From assembly GCF_003667525.1 (NCBI RefSeq), contig NZ_RCUW01000006.1, forward strand, positions 1 through 64,000: 64,000 nt of DNA, given 5' to 3'. Positions 30,558 to 39,979 of the stretch are shown here, in pieces. The DNA is from Mycetocola_B reblochoni. GTDB taxonomy: Bacteria > Actinomycetota > Actinomycetes > Actinomycetales > Microbacteriaceae. The notes beneath the pieces are model-generated. The model worked only from the letters and a program-made list of their open reading frames with translations, did no database searches and was not told the DNA's origin. A program made the translations under genes and the position numbers. Numbering within the stretch: the stretch's first letter is position 1; each line of letters opens with the position of its first letter.

Positions 30558-32068
30558 GCCGCGTCGTCGTGATCGGCGGCGGCGTCGGCGGCCTGTCCGC
30601 CGCGGCCCGGCTCGCGCACGCCGGCCACCGGGTGCGGCTGCTCGAGACGTCCGGCTCCCTCGGCGGCAAGCTCGGGGTCCTGGAGCGCGACGGCTACCGC
30701 TTCGACACCGGCCCGTCGCTGGTGACGATGCCGCAGGTTTTCGCCGAGCTGTTCGAGGCGACCGGGTCGAGCCTGGCGGCCGAGCTGCCTCTGCGCCGGC
30801 TGGACACCGCCTGCCGCTATCGGTTCCCCGACGGGACCGTCCTCGACATGCCCGGCCACAGGGAGGCCATCGCCGGGGCGCTCGACGCGGCGCTCGGCGG
30901 CGACGCGGGTGCGCAGTGGACGGCGTTCCTCTCCGAGGCCGAACAGGTGTGGGACGTCGCGGAGGGGCCGTTCCTGCGCGAGCCGATCAGCTGGCCGACC
31001 ATCGTCCGGCTCGCCGCCCGACCCGCGAGCCTGGCCCGCCTGGCGCCGTGGCGCAGCCTGCGCGGCTACGGCGCCCGGACGCTGAGGGACCCGCGGCTCG
31101 GGCAGCTGCTCGACCGCTACGCCACCTACACCGGCAGCGACCCGCGGCTGGCGCCGTCCGCGCTGGCGACCGTGCCCTACGCCGAGCAGCAGTTCGGCTC
31201 CTGGTACGTCCCCGGCGGGCTCTCCCGCATCGCCGAGGCGATCGCCGGACGGGCGGTCGCCGCCGGCGCCGTCCTCGAGACGGGGGTCGAGGTCGTCGCC
31301 ATCGAGCACGACGGGTCGCGAGCGACGGGCGTGCGCACCGCCGACGGCGAGCTCATCGGGGCGGACGTCGTCGTCGCCAACGCCGACGCCGCCACCGTGT
31401 ACGGCCGGCTGGTGCGCGGATCACGCCGGGCCGAGGCGGCGGGGCGCGCGCTGGCCAGGACGACGCCGTCGCTGTCGGGGTTCGTCCTGCTGCTCGCCCT
31501 GCACGATCTGCCCGAGGAGCTGCGCGACCCCTCCGCGCACCACCGCGTGCTGTTCACCGACGACTACGACGCCGAGTTCGACGCCGTGTTCGGCACGGGG
31601 TGCTTCGCCGTGACCGGCCCCCGCCCCGTCGCCGACCCCACCGTGTACGTCACCGCCCCCGCCGATCCGGCGATCGTTCCGGGAGAGACGGACGGCGCGT
31701 GGTTCGTGCTGGTCAACGCGCCGCGGCACGATCCGGCCTCCGGGGTCGACTGGGACGCGCCCGGGGTCGCCGAGGCCTACGCCGACCGGGTGCTCGAGGT
31801 CATGGCCGAGCGCGGGCTGGACGTGCGGCCGTACCTGCGCTGGCGCGTGGTGCGCAGTCCCGCGGTGCTGGAACGCGAGACCGGTGCGCCCGGCGGCTCC
31901 ATCTACGGCTCGTCGTCGAACGGCGCGCGTGCGGCGTTCCGCCGGCCGTCCAACCGCTCCCCGCTCGCGGGGCTGTTCCTCGCCGGCGGCTCCGCGCACC
32001 CCGGCGGCGGGCTGCCGCTGGTCGCCCTGTCGGCCCAGATCGTGGCGGAGCAGATCGGCCCGGCCTGA
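30554..32068 (+). CDS. CrtI/CrtD-type carotenoid desaturase (second copy)
   Basis: A 504-residue FAD-dependent oxidoreductase. The N-terminus VSRVVVIGGGVGGLSAAARL with GGKLGVLERDGYRFDTGPSL is the desaturase-type FAD site, and the C-terminus FLAGGSAHPGGGLPLVALSA is the family signature. It is clearly paralogous to, but well diverged from, crtI four genes upstream. The context (CruF plus glycosyltransferase) points to a CrtD-like 3',4'-desaturase acting on the hydroxylated end. A ketolase/oxidase role as in CrtP cannot be excluded. GTG start in a 4-nt overlap; last gene of the operon, followed by a long inverted repeat. Confidence 0.86.
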   Translation: MSRVVVIGGGVGGLSAAARLAHAGHRVRLLETSGSLGGKLGVLERDGYRFDTGPSLVTMPQVFAELFEATGSSLAAELPLRRLDTACRYRFPDGTVLDMPGHREAIAGALDAALGGDAGAQWTAFLSEAEQVWDVAEGPFLREPISWPTIVRLAARPASLARLAPWRSLRGYGARTLRDPRLGQLLDRYATYTGSDPRLAPSALATVPYAEQQFGSWYVPGGLSRIAEAIAGRAVAAGAVLETGVEVVAIEHDGSRATGVRTADGELIGADVVVANADAATVYGRLVRGSRRAEAAGRALARTTPSLSGFVLLLALHDLPEELRDPSAHHRVLFTDDYDAEFDAVFGTGCFAVTGPRPVADPTVYVTAPADPAIVPGETDGAWFVLVNAPRHDPASGVDWDAPGVAEAYADRVLEVMAERGLDVRPYLRWRVVRSPAVLERETGAPGGSIYGSSSNGARAAFRRPSNRSPLAGLFLAGGSAHPGGGLPLVALSAQIVAEQIGPA

Positions 32069-32124
32069 TCGCGGCGGCCGACGAGCCGCGGCGGCGCGAC
32101 CGGAACGGGCCGTGCCGCCGCGAT
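32068..32124. terminator. Inverted repeat between convergent carotenoid operon and hpt
   Basis: ATCGCGGCGGC (32068-32078, starting on the last base of the stop codon) is matched exactly by GCCGCCGCGAT (32114-32124). The 35-nt interior contains more GC-rich pairing. It lies between the two convergent stop codons and could end both transcripts. Confidence 0.5.
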
Positions 32125-32132
32125 GCCGCCGC

Positions 32133-32684
32133 TTAGGAGTAGACGTGCGGCGCGAGCACCGCGACGTCGCGCAGGTTGCGGTAGCGCTCGGCGTAGTCGA
32201 GGCCGTAGCCGACGACGAAGTCGTTGGGGATGTCGAAGCCGACGTACTTGCAGTCGATCTCGACCTTCGCCGCCTCCGGCTTGCGCAGCAGGGCGCAGAC
32301 CTCGAGCGAGGCGACCCCGCGGGAGCGGAAGTTGTCGATCAGCCAGGACAGCGTCAGCCCCGAGTCGATGATGTCCTCGACGATCAGGACGTGGCGGCCG
32401 CTGAGGTCGCTGTCCAGGTCCTTACGGATTTGCACGACACCGCTGGACTTGGTTCCCGCACCGTAGGAGCTGACCGCCATCCAGTCGATCTCGACGTGGC
32501 TCCTCAGGTGCCGCGACAGGTCGGCCATGACCATGACCGCGCCCTTCAGCACACCGACGAGCAGGACGTCCTTGCCCGCGTAGTCGTCGTCGATCCGTGC
32601 GGCGAGCTCAGCGAGCTTGTCCTGGATCTGCTTCTCGGTGACGAGGACCGTCGTGAGGTCGTCGCCCAGGTGGGAGGATTCCAT
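32133..32684 (-). CDS. hpt: Hypoxanthine phosphoribosyltransferase
   Basis: A 183-residue purine salvage enzyme making IMP or GMP from the free base and PRPP. Visible: VLVGVLKGAVMVMADL (about 41-56), SSYGAGTKSSG, the PRPP-binding motif VLIVEDIIDSGLT (about 101-113), and C-terminal VGYGLDYAERYRNL. The ATG at 32684 has a TAGAAT box 6 nt upstream and no SD, suggesting leaderless expression. tilS lies upstream on the same strand, but a 102-nt tandem repeat separates them. Confidence 0.96.
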   Translation of the reverse strand: MESSHLGDDLTTVLVTEKQIQDKLAELAARIDDDYAGKDVLLVGVLKGAVMVMADLSRHLRSHVEIDWMAVSSYGAGTKSSGVVQIRKDLDSDLSGRHVLIVEDIIDSGLTLSWLIDNFRSRGVASLEVCALLRKPEAAKVEIDCKYVGFDIPNDFVVGYGLDYAERYRNLRDVAVLAPHVYS

Positions 32685-32690
32685 GCGTCG

Positions 32691-32696
32691 ATTCTA
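32691..32696 (-). promoter_or_regulatory. Candidate -10 of hpt (leaderless)
   Basis: Minus-strand TAGAAT, one base from the TATAAT consensus at two positions, ends 6 nt before the hpt ATG. Confidence 0.55.
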
Positions 32697-32729
32697 GACA
32701 GCGCGGACGGCCGCCCTCGACCACACCGG

Positions 32730-32831
32730 CCGGGTCGGCACACCGGCGGGGTCAGGGCACCGGCCGGGTCGAAGCACTGGCCGGGTCGGCGCACCGGCGG
32801 CGTGAGGGCACCGGCGCGGCCAGAGCACCGG
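32730..32831. repeat. Six tandem 17-bp repeats between tilS and hpt
   Basis: Six contiguous 17-bp units, for example CCGGGTCGGCACACCGG, CCGGGTCGAAGCACTGG and CCGGGTCGGCGCACCGG. All end in CACCGG or CACTGG and vary in the middle. The array fills most of the 206-nt gap between the two minus-strand genes and is non-coding. Confidence 0.9.
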
Positions 32832-32890
32832 CGGTGCACGACCACGGTGCCGCGCGGTCGGCGGCGGGCACGACGGCGGTGCCGCACCGG

Positions 32891-33919
32891 TCAGCGGCGG
32901 ACGGCGGGGTGCAGCAGCAGCCGGTCGCCGCTGCGCGACACGGCGACCCCCGGCACGTCGATCGGGCCCTGGCCGTGCCAGTCGGTCACGAGCGCGACGA
33001 TCTCGAGGGTGTGGCGGCGGCTCAGCGAGCGACCGCCGTCACCGTGCACCGCGGCGCGCACGACCCGGTTCCGCAGCGCGGCGGGCAGTGCGGCCAGGCC
33101 GGGCACGGACAGGGCGACGAGGTCGCCGTCCCGCTCCGCCAGCCCGTCGAGCGCCTCGGCCGCCAGCGCGTCCAGCGCGTCCGCGTCCTCGCGCAGCTGT
33201 GCCGCGGTCCGGGCGAGGGCCGCGGCGACCCCGGGGCCGAGCGCATCCTCCAGCACGGGCAGCACGGTGGAGCGCACCCGCACGCGGGCGTAGGACGGGT
33301 CGGTGTTGTGCGGGTCGTCCCACACCGGCAGCCGCTCGACGCGGCAGAGCCGCCGGGTCTGCTCCCTGGTGACGCCGAGCAGCGGGCGCAGCCGCAGCCC
33401 GTCCGCCGCCGCCATGCCGCTCAGGCTCCGGGCGCCCGACCCCCTGGCCAGGCCGAGCAGCACCGTCTCGGCCTGGTCGTCGAGGGTGTGACCGAGCAGC
33501 AGCGCGGCACCCAGTCCCTCCGCCTCGCGCTCCAGCGCCGCGTATCGGGCCGCGCGGGCCGCCGCCTCCGGACCGCCCTCGCTCCCCGGCCGGACGGTGA
33601 GCACGCGCACCGGGTCGAGTCCGAGCGCCCTGGCGGCCTCCGCCGCCCGCTCGGCGACGCCGGTGGAGCCGGGCTGCAGGCCGTGATCGACGACGAGCGC
33701 GCCGGCCGCGACGCCGAGGCGGGGCGCGACGTGGGCGGTCGCCGAGGCGAGCGCGAGCGAGTCCGCACCCCCGCTGAGCGCGACGAGGACGGCCGAACCG
33801 CCGCCGTCGCGGTACCGTTCGACGGTCTCGCGCACCGCCAGCCGGACGCGCGCCTGCGCCGGGTCCAGCCGCGCGCGGACAGGGCCGTCACCCGGTGCGG
33901 GCGGCAGGGGGGCTGACAT
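32891..33919 (-). CDS. tilS: tRNA(Ile)-lysidine synthase
   Basis: A 342-residue N-type ATP pyrophosphatase that converts the wobble cytidine of tRNA-Ile(CAU) to lysidine. The PP-loop SGGADSLALA (about 49-58) and LLLGHTLDDQAETVLLGLARG (in two parts, about 145-165) are diagnostic. The C-terminal substrate-binding domain is short, as in other actinobacteria. The start at 33919 follows a TACCGT box by 6 nt with no SD. The tilS-hpt gene pair is conserved in actinobacteria, usually ahead of ftsH; here it is separated from ftsH by the carotenoid operon. Confidence 0.95.
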   Translation of the reverse strand: MSAPLPPAPGDGPVRARLDPAQARVRLAVRETVERYRDGGGSAVLVALSGGADSLALASATAHVAPRLGVAAGALVVDHGLQPGSTGVAERAAEAARALGLDPVRVLTVRPGSEGGPEAAARAARYAALEREAEGLGAALLLGHTLDDQAETVLLGLARGSGARSLSGMAAADGLRLRPLLGVTREQTRRLCRVERLPVWDDPHNTDPSYARVRVRSTVLPVLEDALGPGVAAALARTAAQLREDADALDALAAEALDGLAERDGDLVALSVPGLAALPAALRNRVVRAAVHGDGGRSLSRRHTLEIVALVTDWHGQGPIDVPGVAVSRSGDRLLLHPAVRR

Positions 33920-33925
33920 GCCCCC

Positions 33926-33931
33926 ACGGTA
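33926..33931 (-). promoter_or_regulatory. Candidate -10 of tilS (leaderless)
   Basis: Minus-strand TACCGT ends 6 nt before the tilS ATG; no SD sequence is present. Confidence 0.4.
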
Positions 33932-33970
33932 GCGCGGCGCCGCTCGGGGCCGAACGCCATCCCGAGCGGC

Positions 33971-33976
33971 TAGAAT
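33971..33976 (+). promoter_or_regulatory. Candidate -10 of ppa
   Basis: TAGAAT lies 121 nt before the ppa ATG in the divergent gap shared with tilS. This would give a leader of about 115 nt. No recognisable -35 or riboswitch fold was seen. Confidence 0.4.
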
Positions 33977-34097
33977 TCCCGCGGGCCCTGGGGCGCCGCC
34001 GCGACCGCGGTCCACGGCGCACCGGCCGGTCGCCGCCGCCCGCGCGGCTCACCGAAGCACAGCAACGCACACCAACTCAGAGCGTAAGGAGCCGCAC

Positions 34098-34592
34098 ATG
34101 GCCGCATACGACGTCATCGTCGAGATCCCCAAGGGGAGCCGCAACAAGTACGAGGTCGACCACGAGACCGGGCGGGTATTCCTCGACCGCGTGCTGTTCA
34201 CCTCCTTCGTCTACCCGACCGACTACGGCTTCTTCGAGAACACCCTCGGCCTGGACGGCGACCCGGTCGACGCCCTCGTGCTGCTGGAGTACCCCGTGTT
34301 CCCCGGCGTCGGCGTGAAGGTCCGCCCGGTCGGCGTGCTCAACATGTCGGACGAGGCCGGCTCGGACGCGAAGGTCGTCGTCGTCCCCCACAAGGACCCG
34401 CGCTGGAGCCACATCCAGGACATCACCGACGTCCCGGAGCACTCGCGCAACGAGATCGAGCACTTCTTCACCCGCTACAAGGACCTCGAGCCCGGCAAGT
34501 TCGTGAAGATCGAGGGCTGGGGCGACGCCGCCGAGGCCGAGCAGATCGTGCAGGCCGGCTTCGCGAAGCTGAAGGAGGAGGGCGGCCACTGA
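34098..34592 (+). CDS. ppa: Inorganic pyrophosphatase, family I
   Basis: A 164-residue cytosolic enzyme hydrolysing pyrophosphate. Start [19 protein letters not shown] (residues 6-24) and the metal-site signature [10 protein letters not shown] (about 53-62), then [10 protein letters not shown] and the C-terminal [19 protein letters not shown]. Length is normal. TAAGGAG lies 6 nt before the ATG. A strong hairpin follows 25 nt after the stop. Confidence 0.98.
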   Translation: MAAYDVIVEIPKGSRNKYEVDHETGRVFLDRVLFTSFVYPTDYGFFENTLGLDGDPVDALVLLEYPVFPGVGVKVRPVGVLNMSDEAGSDAKVVVVPHKDPRWSHIQDITDVPEHSRNEIEHFFTRYKDLEPGKFVKIEGWGDAAEAEQIVQAGFAKLKEEGGH

Positions 34593-34616
34593 GCCTCCCC
34601 ACCCCCTGCCTGGTCC

Positions 34617-34643
34617 GGGCCCCCGCCGTGTCGGCGGGGGCCC
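34617..34643 (+). terminator. ppa terminator hairpin
   Basis: GGGCCCCCGCC and CGGCGGGGGCCC form a GC-only stem around GTGT, 25 nt after the ppa stop. No T tract follows. Confidence 0.7.
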
Positions 34644-34770
34644 GTCCGCGTGTGTGGGTCGGTACGACTTCACACGGACCCCGGACCGTCGGGCGAGCCC
34701 GCACCCGCGGGGTCGGCGCGCGTCCGCGGCAGCGATCGACACGCCCGGAACAGCCGCCGCGGGGACCGAT

Positions 34771-34800
34771 TTGCCAGGGCCGGACATCTCTGCCTATTCT
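34771..34800 (+). promoter_or_regulatory. Promoter of the tRNA-Glu/Asp/Phe cluster
   Basis: TTGCCA (34771-34776) and TATTCT (34795-34800) are separated by 18 nt and lie 36 nt before tRNA-Glu. This is the best housekeeping-type promoter in the window. Confidence 0.65.
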
Positions 34801-34835
34801 TGGTACTCGGTAGTTGCGAACTCCGGTTCGACTCC

Positions 34836-34908
34836 GGCCCCATCGTTTAGCGGCCTAGGACGCCGCCCTTTCACGGCGGTAGCACGGGTTCGAATCCCGT
34901 TGGGGTCA
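34836..34908 (+). tRNA. tRNA-Glu(TTC)
   Basis: A 73-nt cloverleaf: acceptor GGCCCCA/TGGGGTC, anticodon loop CTTTCAC (TTC) on a GCCGC/GCGGT-type stem, T arm ACGGGTTCGAATCCCGT. CCA is not encoded. First of three closely spaced tRNA genes. Confidence 0.97.
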
Positions 34909-34974
34909 CGGCTGCCGACGAGTGAGAACAACACAGCAGGAACAGCAACACCGGTAGTATCAGCAACACAGTAT

Positions 34975-35051
34975 GGCCCTGTAGCGCAGTTGGTTAGCGT
35001 GCCGCCCTGTCACGGCGGAGGTCGCGGGTTCAAGTCCCGTCAGGGTCGCCA
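34975..35051 (+). tRNA. tRNA-Asp(GTC)
   Basis: Acceptor GGCCCTG/CAGGGTC, anticodon loop CTGTCAC (GTC), T arm GCGGGTTCAAGTCCCGT. Discriminator G at 35048 is followed by an encoded CCA (35049-35051), unlike the two neighbouring tRNA genes. Confidence 0.97.
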
Positions 35052-35056
35052 TGGTC

Positions 35057-35085
35057 AAATGCCCTTCCTCACGGGAGGGCATTTT
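35057..35085 (+). terminator. Hairpin between tRNA-Asp and tRNA-Phe
   Basis: AAATGCCCTTCC and GGGAGGGCATTTT pair around TCAC with one mismatch and are followed by T residues. It looks like an intrinsic terminator or processing hairpin, although tRNA-Phe follows only 30 nt later. Confidence 0.6.
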
Positions 35086-35115
35086 CCAGACACGGCGGCA
35101 TCACAACCGCCGTGA

Positions 35116-35188
35116 GGCTCTGTAGCTCAGTTGGTAGAGCGCACGACTGAAAATCGTGAGGTCACGGGATCGACGCCCGTCGGAGCCA
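35116..35188 (+). tRNA. tRNA-Phe(GAA)
   Basis: A 73-nt cloverleaf: acceptor GGCTCTG/CGGAGCC, D arm AGCTCAGTTGGTAGAGC, anticodon loop CTGAAAA (GAA) on CACGA/TCGTG. The T loop reads ATCGACG instead of the usual TTCRANY, so position 54 is A. CCA is not encoded. Confidence 0.95.
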
Positions 35189-35215
35189 CAAGGCTGATCA
35201 TTACAGTCAGCCCAG

Positions 35216-35250
35216 AAACCCTCGCCTAGCTTCTACATGGCGGGGGTTTT
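35216..35250 (+). terminator. Terminator of the tRNA cluster
   Basis: AAACCCTCGCC and GGCGGGGGTTTT form a stem with a 12-nt loop and end in TTTT, 28 nt after tRNA-Phe. This is a classical intrinsic terminator. Confidence 0.85.
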
Positions 35251-35500
35251 GCTTTGCCCTGGCGACGGGGGCTTTCGGCTCGCTCCCCCGCGGAGTTCCG
35301 CCCAGCCACTGAACGACGATCGCTGATCGAGCGCCGCGGATCTTGATCCCCACCGCCGCACGCACACGCCTCACCCCTCTCGCCTCACACGAGCAGCTTC
35401 AGCTCGGCGAGCGATGCCAAGGAAGGCACCGAGGCAGGCGCAACTGTCACGACCGCTCGTGACGACGCGATCCGCCAACGCCGCCAAGGACCCGACGTGC

Positions 35501-35558
35501 CTAAGATAAAGAAAACGTGAACCAAAGATACTTTAGATAATGGTTTCTGCACTTTAGA
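35501..35558 (+). promoter_or_regulatory. AT-rich hipBA promoter/operator region with spaced repeats
   Basis: ACTTTAGA occurs at 35530-35537 and 35551-35558, exactly 21 bp apart (two helical turns). AGATAA occurs at 35504-35509 and 35535-35540, 31 bp apart (about three turns). AAAGATACTTT at 35524-35534 is a small palindrome. Such phased repeats just upstream of an XRE antitoxin gene are expected for autorepression by HipB-like proteins. Which hexamer serves as -10 is unclear. Confidence 0.5.
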
Positions 35559-35566
35559 CTGAGGCC

Positions 35567-35872
35567 ATGAAGTCCACCCCGCCGCCGGTGCGGCGCGCGC
35601 TGCGCACCATCGGCCAGAACATCGCTACGCAGCGCAAACTGCTCGGCTTGACCGCGAAGATGGTCGCCGAGCGCGCGGGAACCACACCGCCCACCATCAG
35701 CAAGCTGGAGCGGGGTGACGGCGCGTCTCTGGAGATCACGATGAGTGTTCTCCGCGTCCTGGGCCTTATGACCGAGGTGGTCACCGCCACGGACCCGTAC
35801 CAGACCGACCGCGGTCGCCTCATGGCGGACGAGGCGCTCCCTGTTCGCGTGCGAGTGCGTGGCGATGCCTGA
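35567..35872 (+). CDS. hipB: HipB-like XRE-family antitoxin
   Basis: A 101-residue helix-turn-helix protein. The XRE fold is visible from IGQNIATQRKLLGLTAKMVAERAGTT (in two parts, about 15-40) to PPTISKLERGDGASLEITMSVLRVLGL, where TISKLERG is the recognition-helix signature. The acidic/basic tail overlaps the toxin gene. GAGG sits 4 nt before the ATG. It should bind its own operator and neutralise the HipA partner directly downstream. Confidence 0.9.
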   Translation: MKSTPPPVRRALRTIGQNIATQRKLLGLTAKMVAERAGTTPPTISKLERGDGASLEITMSVLRVLGLMTEVVTATDPYQTDRGRLMADEALPVRVRVRGDA

Positions 35873-37046
35873 GCCGATCGAGGTCACCACCGTCATCGCG
35901 GGCCGGGACGTCCTGGCCGGCCGAATTCACCGCACGCGCGCCACCGGCTCCTTCACCTACGACGACGACTACCTCCGCAACCGCGCAGCCTTCGCCCTGG
36001 CACCCGCGCTCGGGCTCCACCGCGGAGCGTTCCCCCTGTCCGTGGCGAACCCTTTCAGCGACTCCGCCCCGGACACGTGGGGACGCAAGGTGCTCAACCG
36101 CGCGGCCGGGAGGACGCTCGACGAAATCAGCCTGCTCCTCGGCGTCAGCGACGAGAGCCGCCAGGGTGCCACCAGGTTCTGGACAGACGGAGTCGCCCGC
36201 GCCGACGAGCACGGCGTCCCGCCAGAAGCGGAGCTCAGCGAGCTGCTGCGTGTGGCCGACCAGGTCGAACGCAACGAGCGCGACATCGACAACGTCGCCG
36301 TGCGCCGACTCTTTCGCGCCACCGGATCGTTGGGCGGTGCGCGCCCGAAGGCGAACGTTCGCCTCGGCACGGAACTGTGGCTCGCCAAGTTCCCGAAGCC
36401 CCAGGGCGACCACTGGAACAAGATGGCGTGGGAGGCGGCCATGCTCGAACTCATGGGCCGCGTCGGCATCACCGTCCCCACGCACACCACCACGCAGATC
36501 ACCGTTGACGGCGAGCAACGCACCGTCCTGCTGCTGAAGCGATTCGACCGCTCAGACACGGGCACCAGAATCCCGTACATCTCCGCGATGACCGCTCTGG
36601 AGTCGGCCGACGGCGATGGCGGCGACTGGGTCGACCTCGTCGACGTCGCGCGCCTGAACGGTGCCGACACCCGAGAACTCTGGCGGCGCGCCCTGTTCGG
36701 CGCCGCCGTCGGGAACCTCGACGATCACCTGCGCAACCACGGGTTCCTGCGCAGGGGAAACGACTGGCAGCTCTCCCCCGCCTTCGACGTCAACCCTGAA
36801 CCGCGGGGCGACGGCGACGAGCATCAGCTCGCGCTGGGCGGTGAGAGCACCGTCACCGTGGAGGCGCTCCGCCAGCGCGATGCACTCCAGCTGTTCGGCG
36901 TTCGTGTTGCCGAGGCGGACAGCTATGCGGGCGAGGTGCGCAGCGCACTCGCCGACGCCGGCACGCGGGCCGCCGCGAACGGTGCCGACCCACGATCGGT
37001 GGCAGTGATGGAGAGCCGCATCGCGTCCGCGATGGAGGCGCTCTAG
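35865..37046 (+). CDS. hipA: HipA-family serine/threonine kinase toxin
   Basis: A 393-residue protein of the HipA kinase family, which in E. coli phosphorylates glutamyl-tRNA synthetase and induces persistence. Visible: N-subdomain-1-like segment (about 1-110, with NPFSDSAPDTWGRKVL), the phosphate-binding loop TGSLGGARPKA (about 147-157), ELWLAKFPKP, and the catalytic cluster GNLDDHLRNHGFL (about 282-294) with LSPAFDVNPEP as the metal-binding counterpart of DFG. The ATG at 35865 is chosen; a GTG two codons upstream is possible. Either overlaps hipB, so the pair is coupled. The position beside a tRNA cluster hints at acquisition, but no integrase is near. Confidence 0.92.
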   Translation: MPEPIEVTTVIAGRDVLAGRIHRTRATGSFTYDDDYLRNRAAFALAPALGLHRGAFPLSVANPFSDSAPDTWGRKVLNRAAGRTLDEISLLLGVSDESRQGATRFWTDGVARADEHGVPPEAELSELLRVADQVERNERDIDNVAVRRLFRATGSLGGARPKANVRLGTELWLAKFPKPQGDHWNKMAWEAAMLELMGRVGITVPTHTTTQITVDGEQRTVLLLKRFDRSDTGTRIPYISAMTALESADGDGGDWVDLVDVARLNGADTRELWRRALFGAAVGNLDDHLRNHGFLRRGNDWQLSPAFDVNPEPRGDGDEHQLALGGESTVTVEALRQRDALQLFGVRVAEADSYAGEVRSALADAGTRAAANGADPRSVAVMESRIASAMEAL

Positions 37047-37101
37047 CCCCGTCGGGCACGTGCCGCCACGTCCGGCGCGCGTCCCCGCCCCACGCCGCTG
37101 C

Positions 37102-37107
37102 TAACGT
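37102..37107 (+). promoter_or_regulatory. Candidate -10 of the NarL-type kinase gene (leaderless)
   Basis: TAACGT ends 7 nt before the ATG at 37115, with no SD between. Confidence 0.45.
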
Positions 37108-37114
37108 CGCCGGT

Positions 37115-38074
37115 ATGCGGGGACGGCGGCGGGTCAGGGCGGCGCTGACCGCCGCGCTGCTCGACCACGGGGTCGCCCCGGAGCTGCCCGAGCTGGTCGG
37201 GGTGGTCGGCTCGACGCTGCGGGCGGACTCCTGCGCGATCACGCTCGGCTCCCGGACCGAACGCTGGCTCTCGCCCCGCCTGCCCGACACCGCGGGCGAG
37301 CCGCAGGACACGGCGCGGCTGGTGCTGCAGTCGGACCCGCTCGTCGTGGTCGAGCTGTCCCCGTCCCGGCTGATGCCGGAGAGGGTGCTGTGGCAGCCGC
37401 TGCTCATCCTGGTCGCGCCGCTCGCGGTGGCGGACGGCATCGAGTCCTCCCACCGGGCCGGGGCCGCCGCGGCTCGCCGCCTGGCCGACGTGCGCTGGCG
37501 CGCCTCGACCGACATGGAGCACGAGCGGCGACGGCTGGAGCGCGACCTGCACGACGGTGCGCAGCACCACCTCGTCGCGCTGCGCATGGCGATCGCCCTC
37601 GCCGAGCACCGCAGGGACGAGCCCGGCGCGGAGCAGCGGCTCGCGGCGCTTCGCGCGCAGCTGGACGAGGCGGAGCGGCTGCTGCTGGCGACCGCGAGGG
37701 GCGTGCTGCCGCGGGTGCTCGCCGCGGAGGGGCTCGGCGGTGCGCTGCGGTCGCTGCGGGAGCCGGGCGTCGTCGTGGACGCCGAGGTTCCCCGGGTCAT
37801 GCCCGCGGTGGAGTCGGCGCTGTACTTCATCGCGCTCGAGGCGATCAGCAACGCCCTCAAGTACGCGCCGGGCGCGACGGTGACCGTCACGGCGGCGGCC
37901 GTGGGGGAGCGCGTGCGGGTGGTCGTCGCGGACGACGGGCCGGGCTTCGCCGTGGGCGGCAGCGCGGGCGGGCTGGCCTACCTGGCGGAGCGCCTGGCCG
38001 CGATCGGCGGCGAGCTGGACGTCGTCTCGGCCCCGGGCGAGGGGACCGTCATCACGGCGTCCGCCCCCCGCTGA
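37115..38074 (+). CDS. NarL/DesK-type sensor histidine kinase, cytosolic
   Basis: A 319-residue kinase without transmembrane segments. An N-terminal GAF-like or unclassified sensor region (1-125) precedes the HisKA_3 dimerisation helix with the phospho-accepting His (about residue 146) in ERDLHDGAQHHLVAL, and a complete HATPase domain: N box ALEAISNALKYA (Asn about 246), DDGPGF and GGLAYLAERLAAIGG. All catalytic residues are present. It is convergent with the pseudokinase/response-regulator pair, so the LuxR regulator at 39976-40647 is the obvious partner. Confidence 0.9.
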   Translation: MRGRRRVRAALTAALLDHGVAPELPELVGVVGSTLRADSCAITLGSRTERWLSPRLPDTAGEPQDTARLVLQSDPLVVVELSPSRLMPERVLWQPLLILVAPLAVADGIESSHRAGAAAARRLADVRWRASTDMEHERRRLERDLHDGAQHHLVALRMAIALAEHRRDEPGAEQRLAALRAQLDEAERLLLATARGVLPRVLAAEGLGGALRSLREPGVVVDAEVPRVMPAVESALYFIALEAISNALKYAPGATVTVTAAAVGERVRVVVADDGPGFAVGGSAGGLAYLAERLAAIGGELDVVSAPGEGTVITASAPR

Positions 38075-38126
38075 CGGCCGAGCACCCGCGCCACCCGCGC
38101 CACCCGCGCAGACCGGCACGGCCTAC

Positions 38127-39975
<1,849 letters not shown>

Positions 39976-39979
<4 letters not shown>

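Larger units (their letters stand above)
35189..35566. other. Gene-free gap between tRNA-Phe and hipBA
   Basis: 378 nt with no supportable gene. The left part carries the tRNA operon terminator (35216-35250). The middle (about 35260-35500) shows nothing recognisable. The last 70 nt are distinctly AT-rich compared with the rest of the window and hold the presumed hipBA promoter and operator repeats. Confidence 0.7.

Noticed and set aside
34817..34838. A T-arm-like sequence (CTCCGGTTCGACTCCGG) just before tRNA-Glu
   Set aside because: No matching acceptor, D or anticodon arm lies upstream, so it is not a tRNA or a convincing tRNA remnant.
36354..36365. GCGAACGTTCGC palindrome as a LexA box
   Set aside because: It lies deep inside hipA coding sequence and lacks the four-base spacer of the actinobacterial SOS box.
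35116..37046. An integrative element at tRNA-Phe carrying hipBA
   Set aside because: No integrase, no repeated tRNA 3' end and no other mobile gene is visible; kept only as a hint in the hipBA finding.
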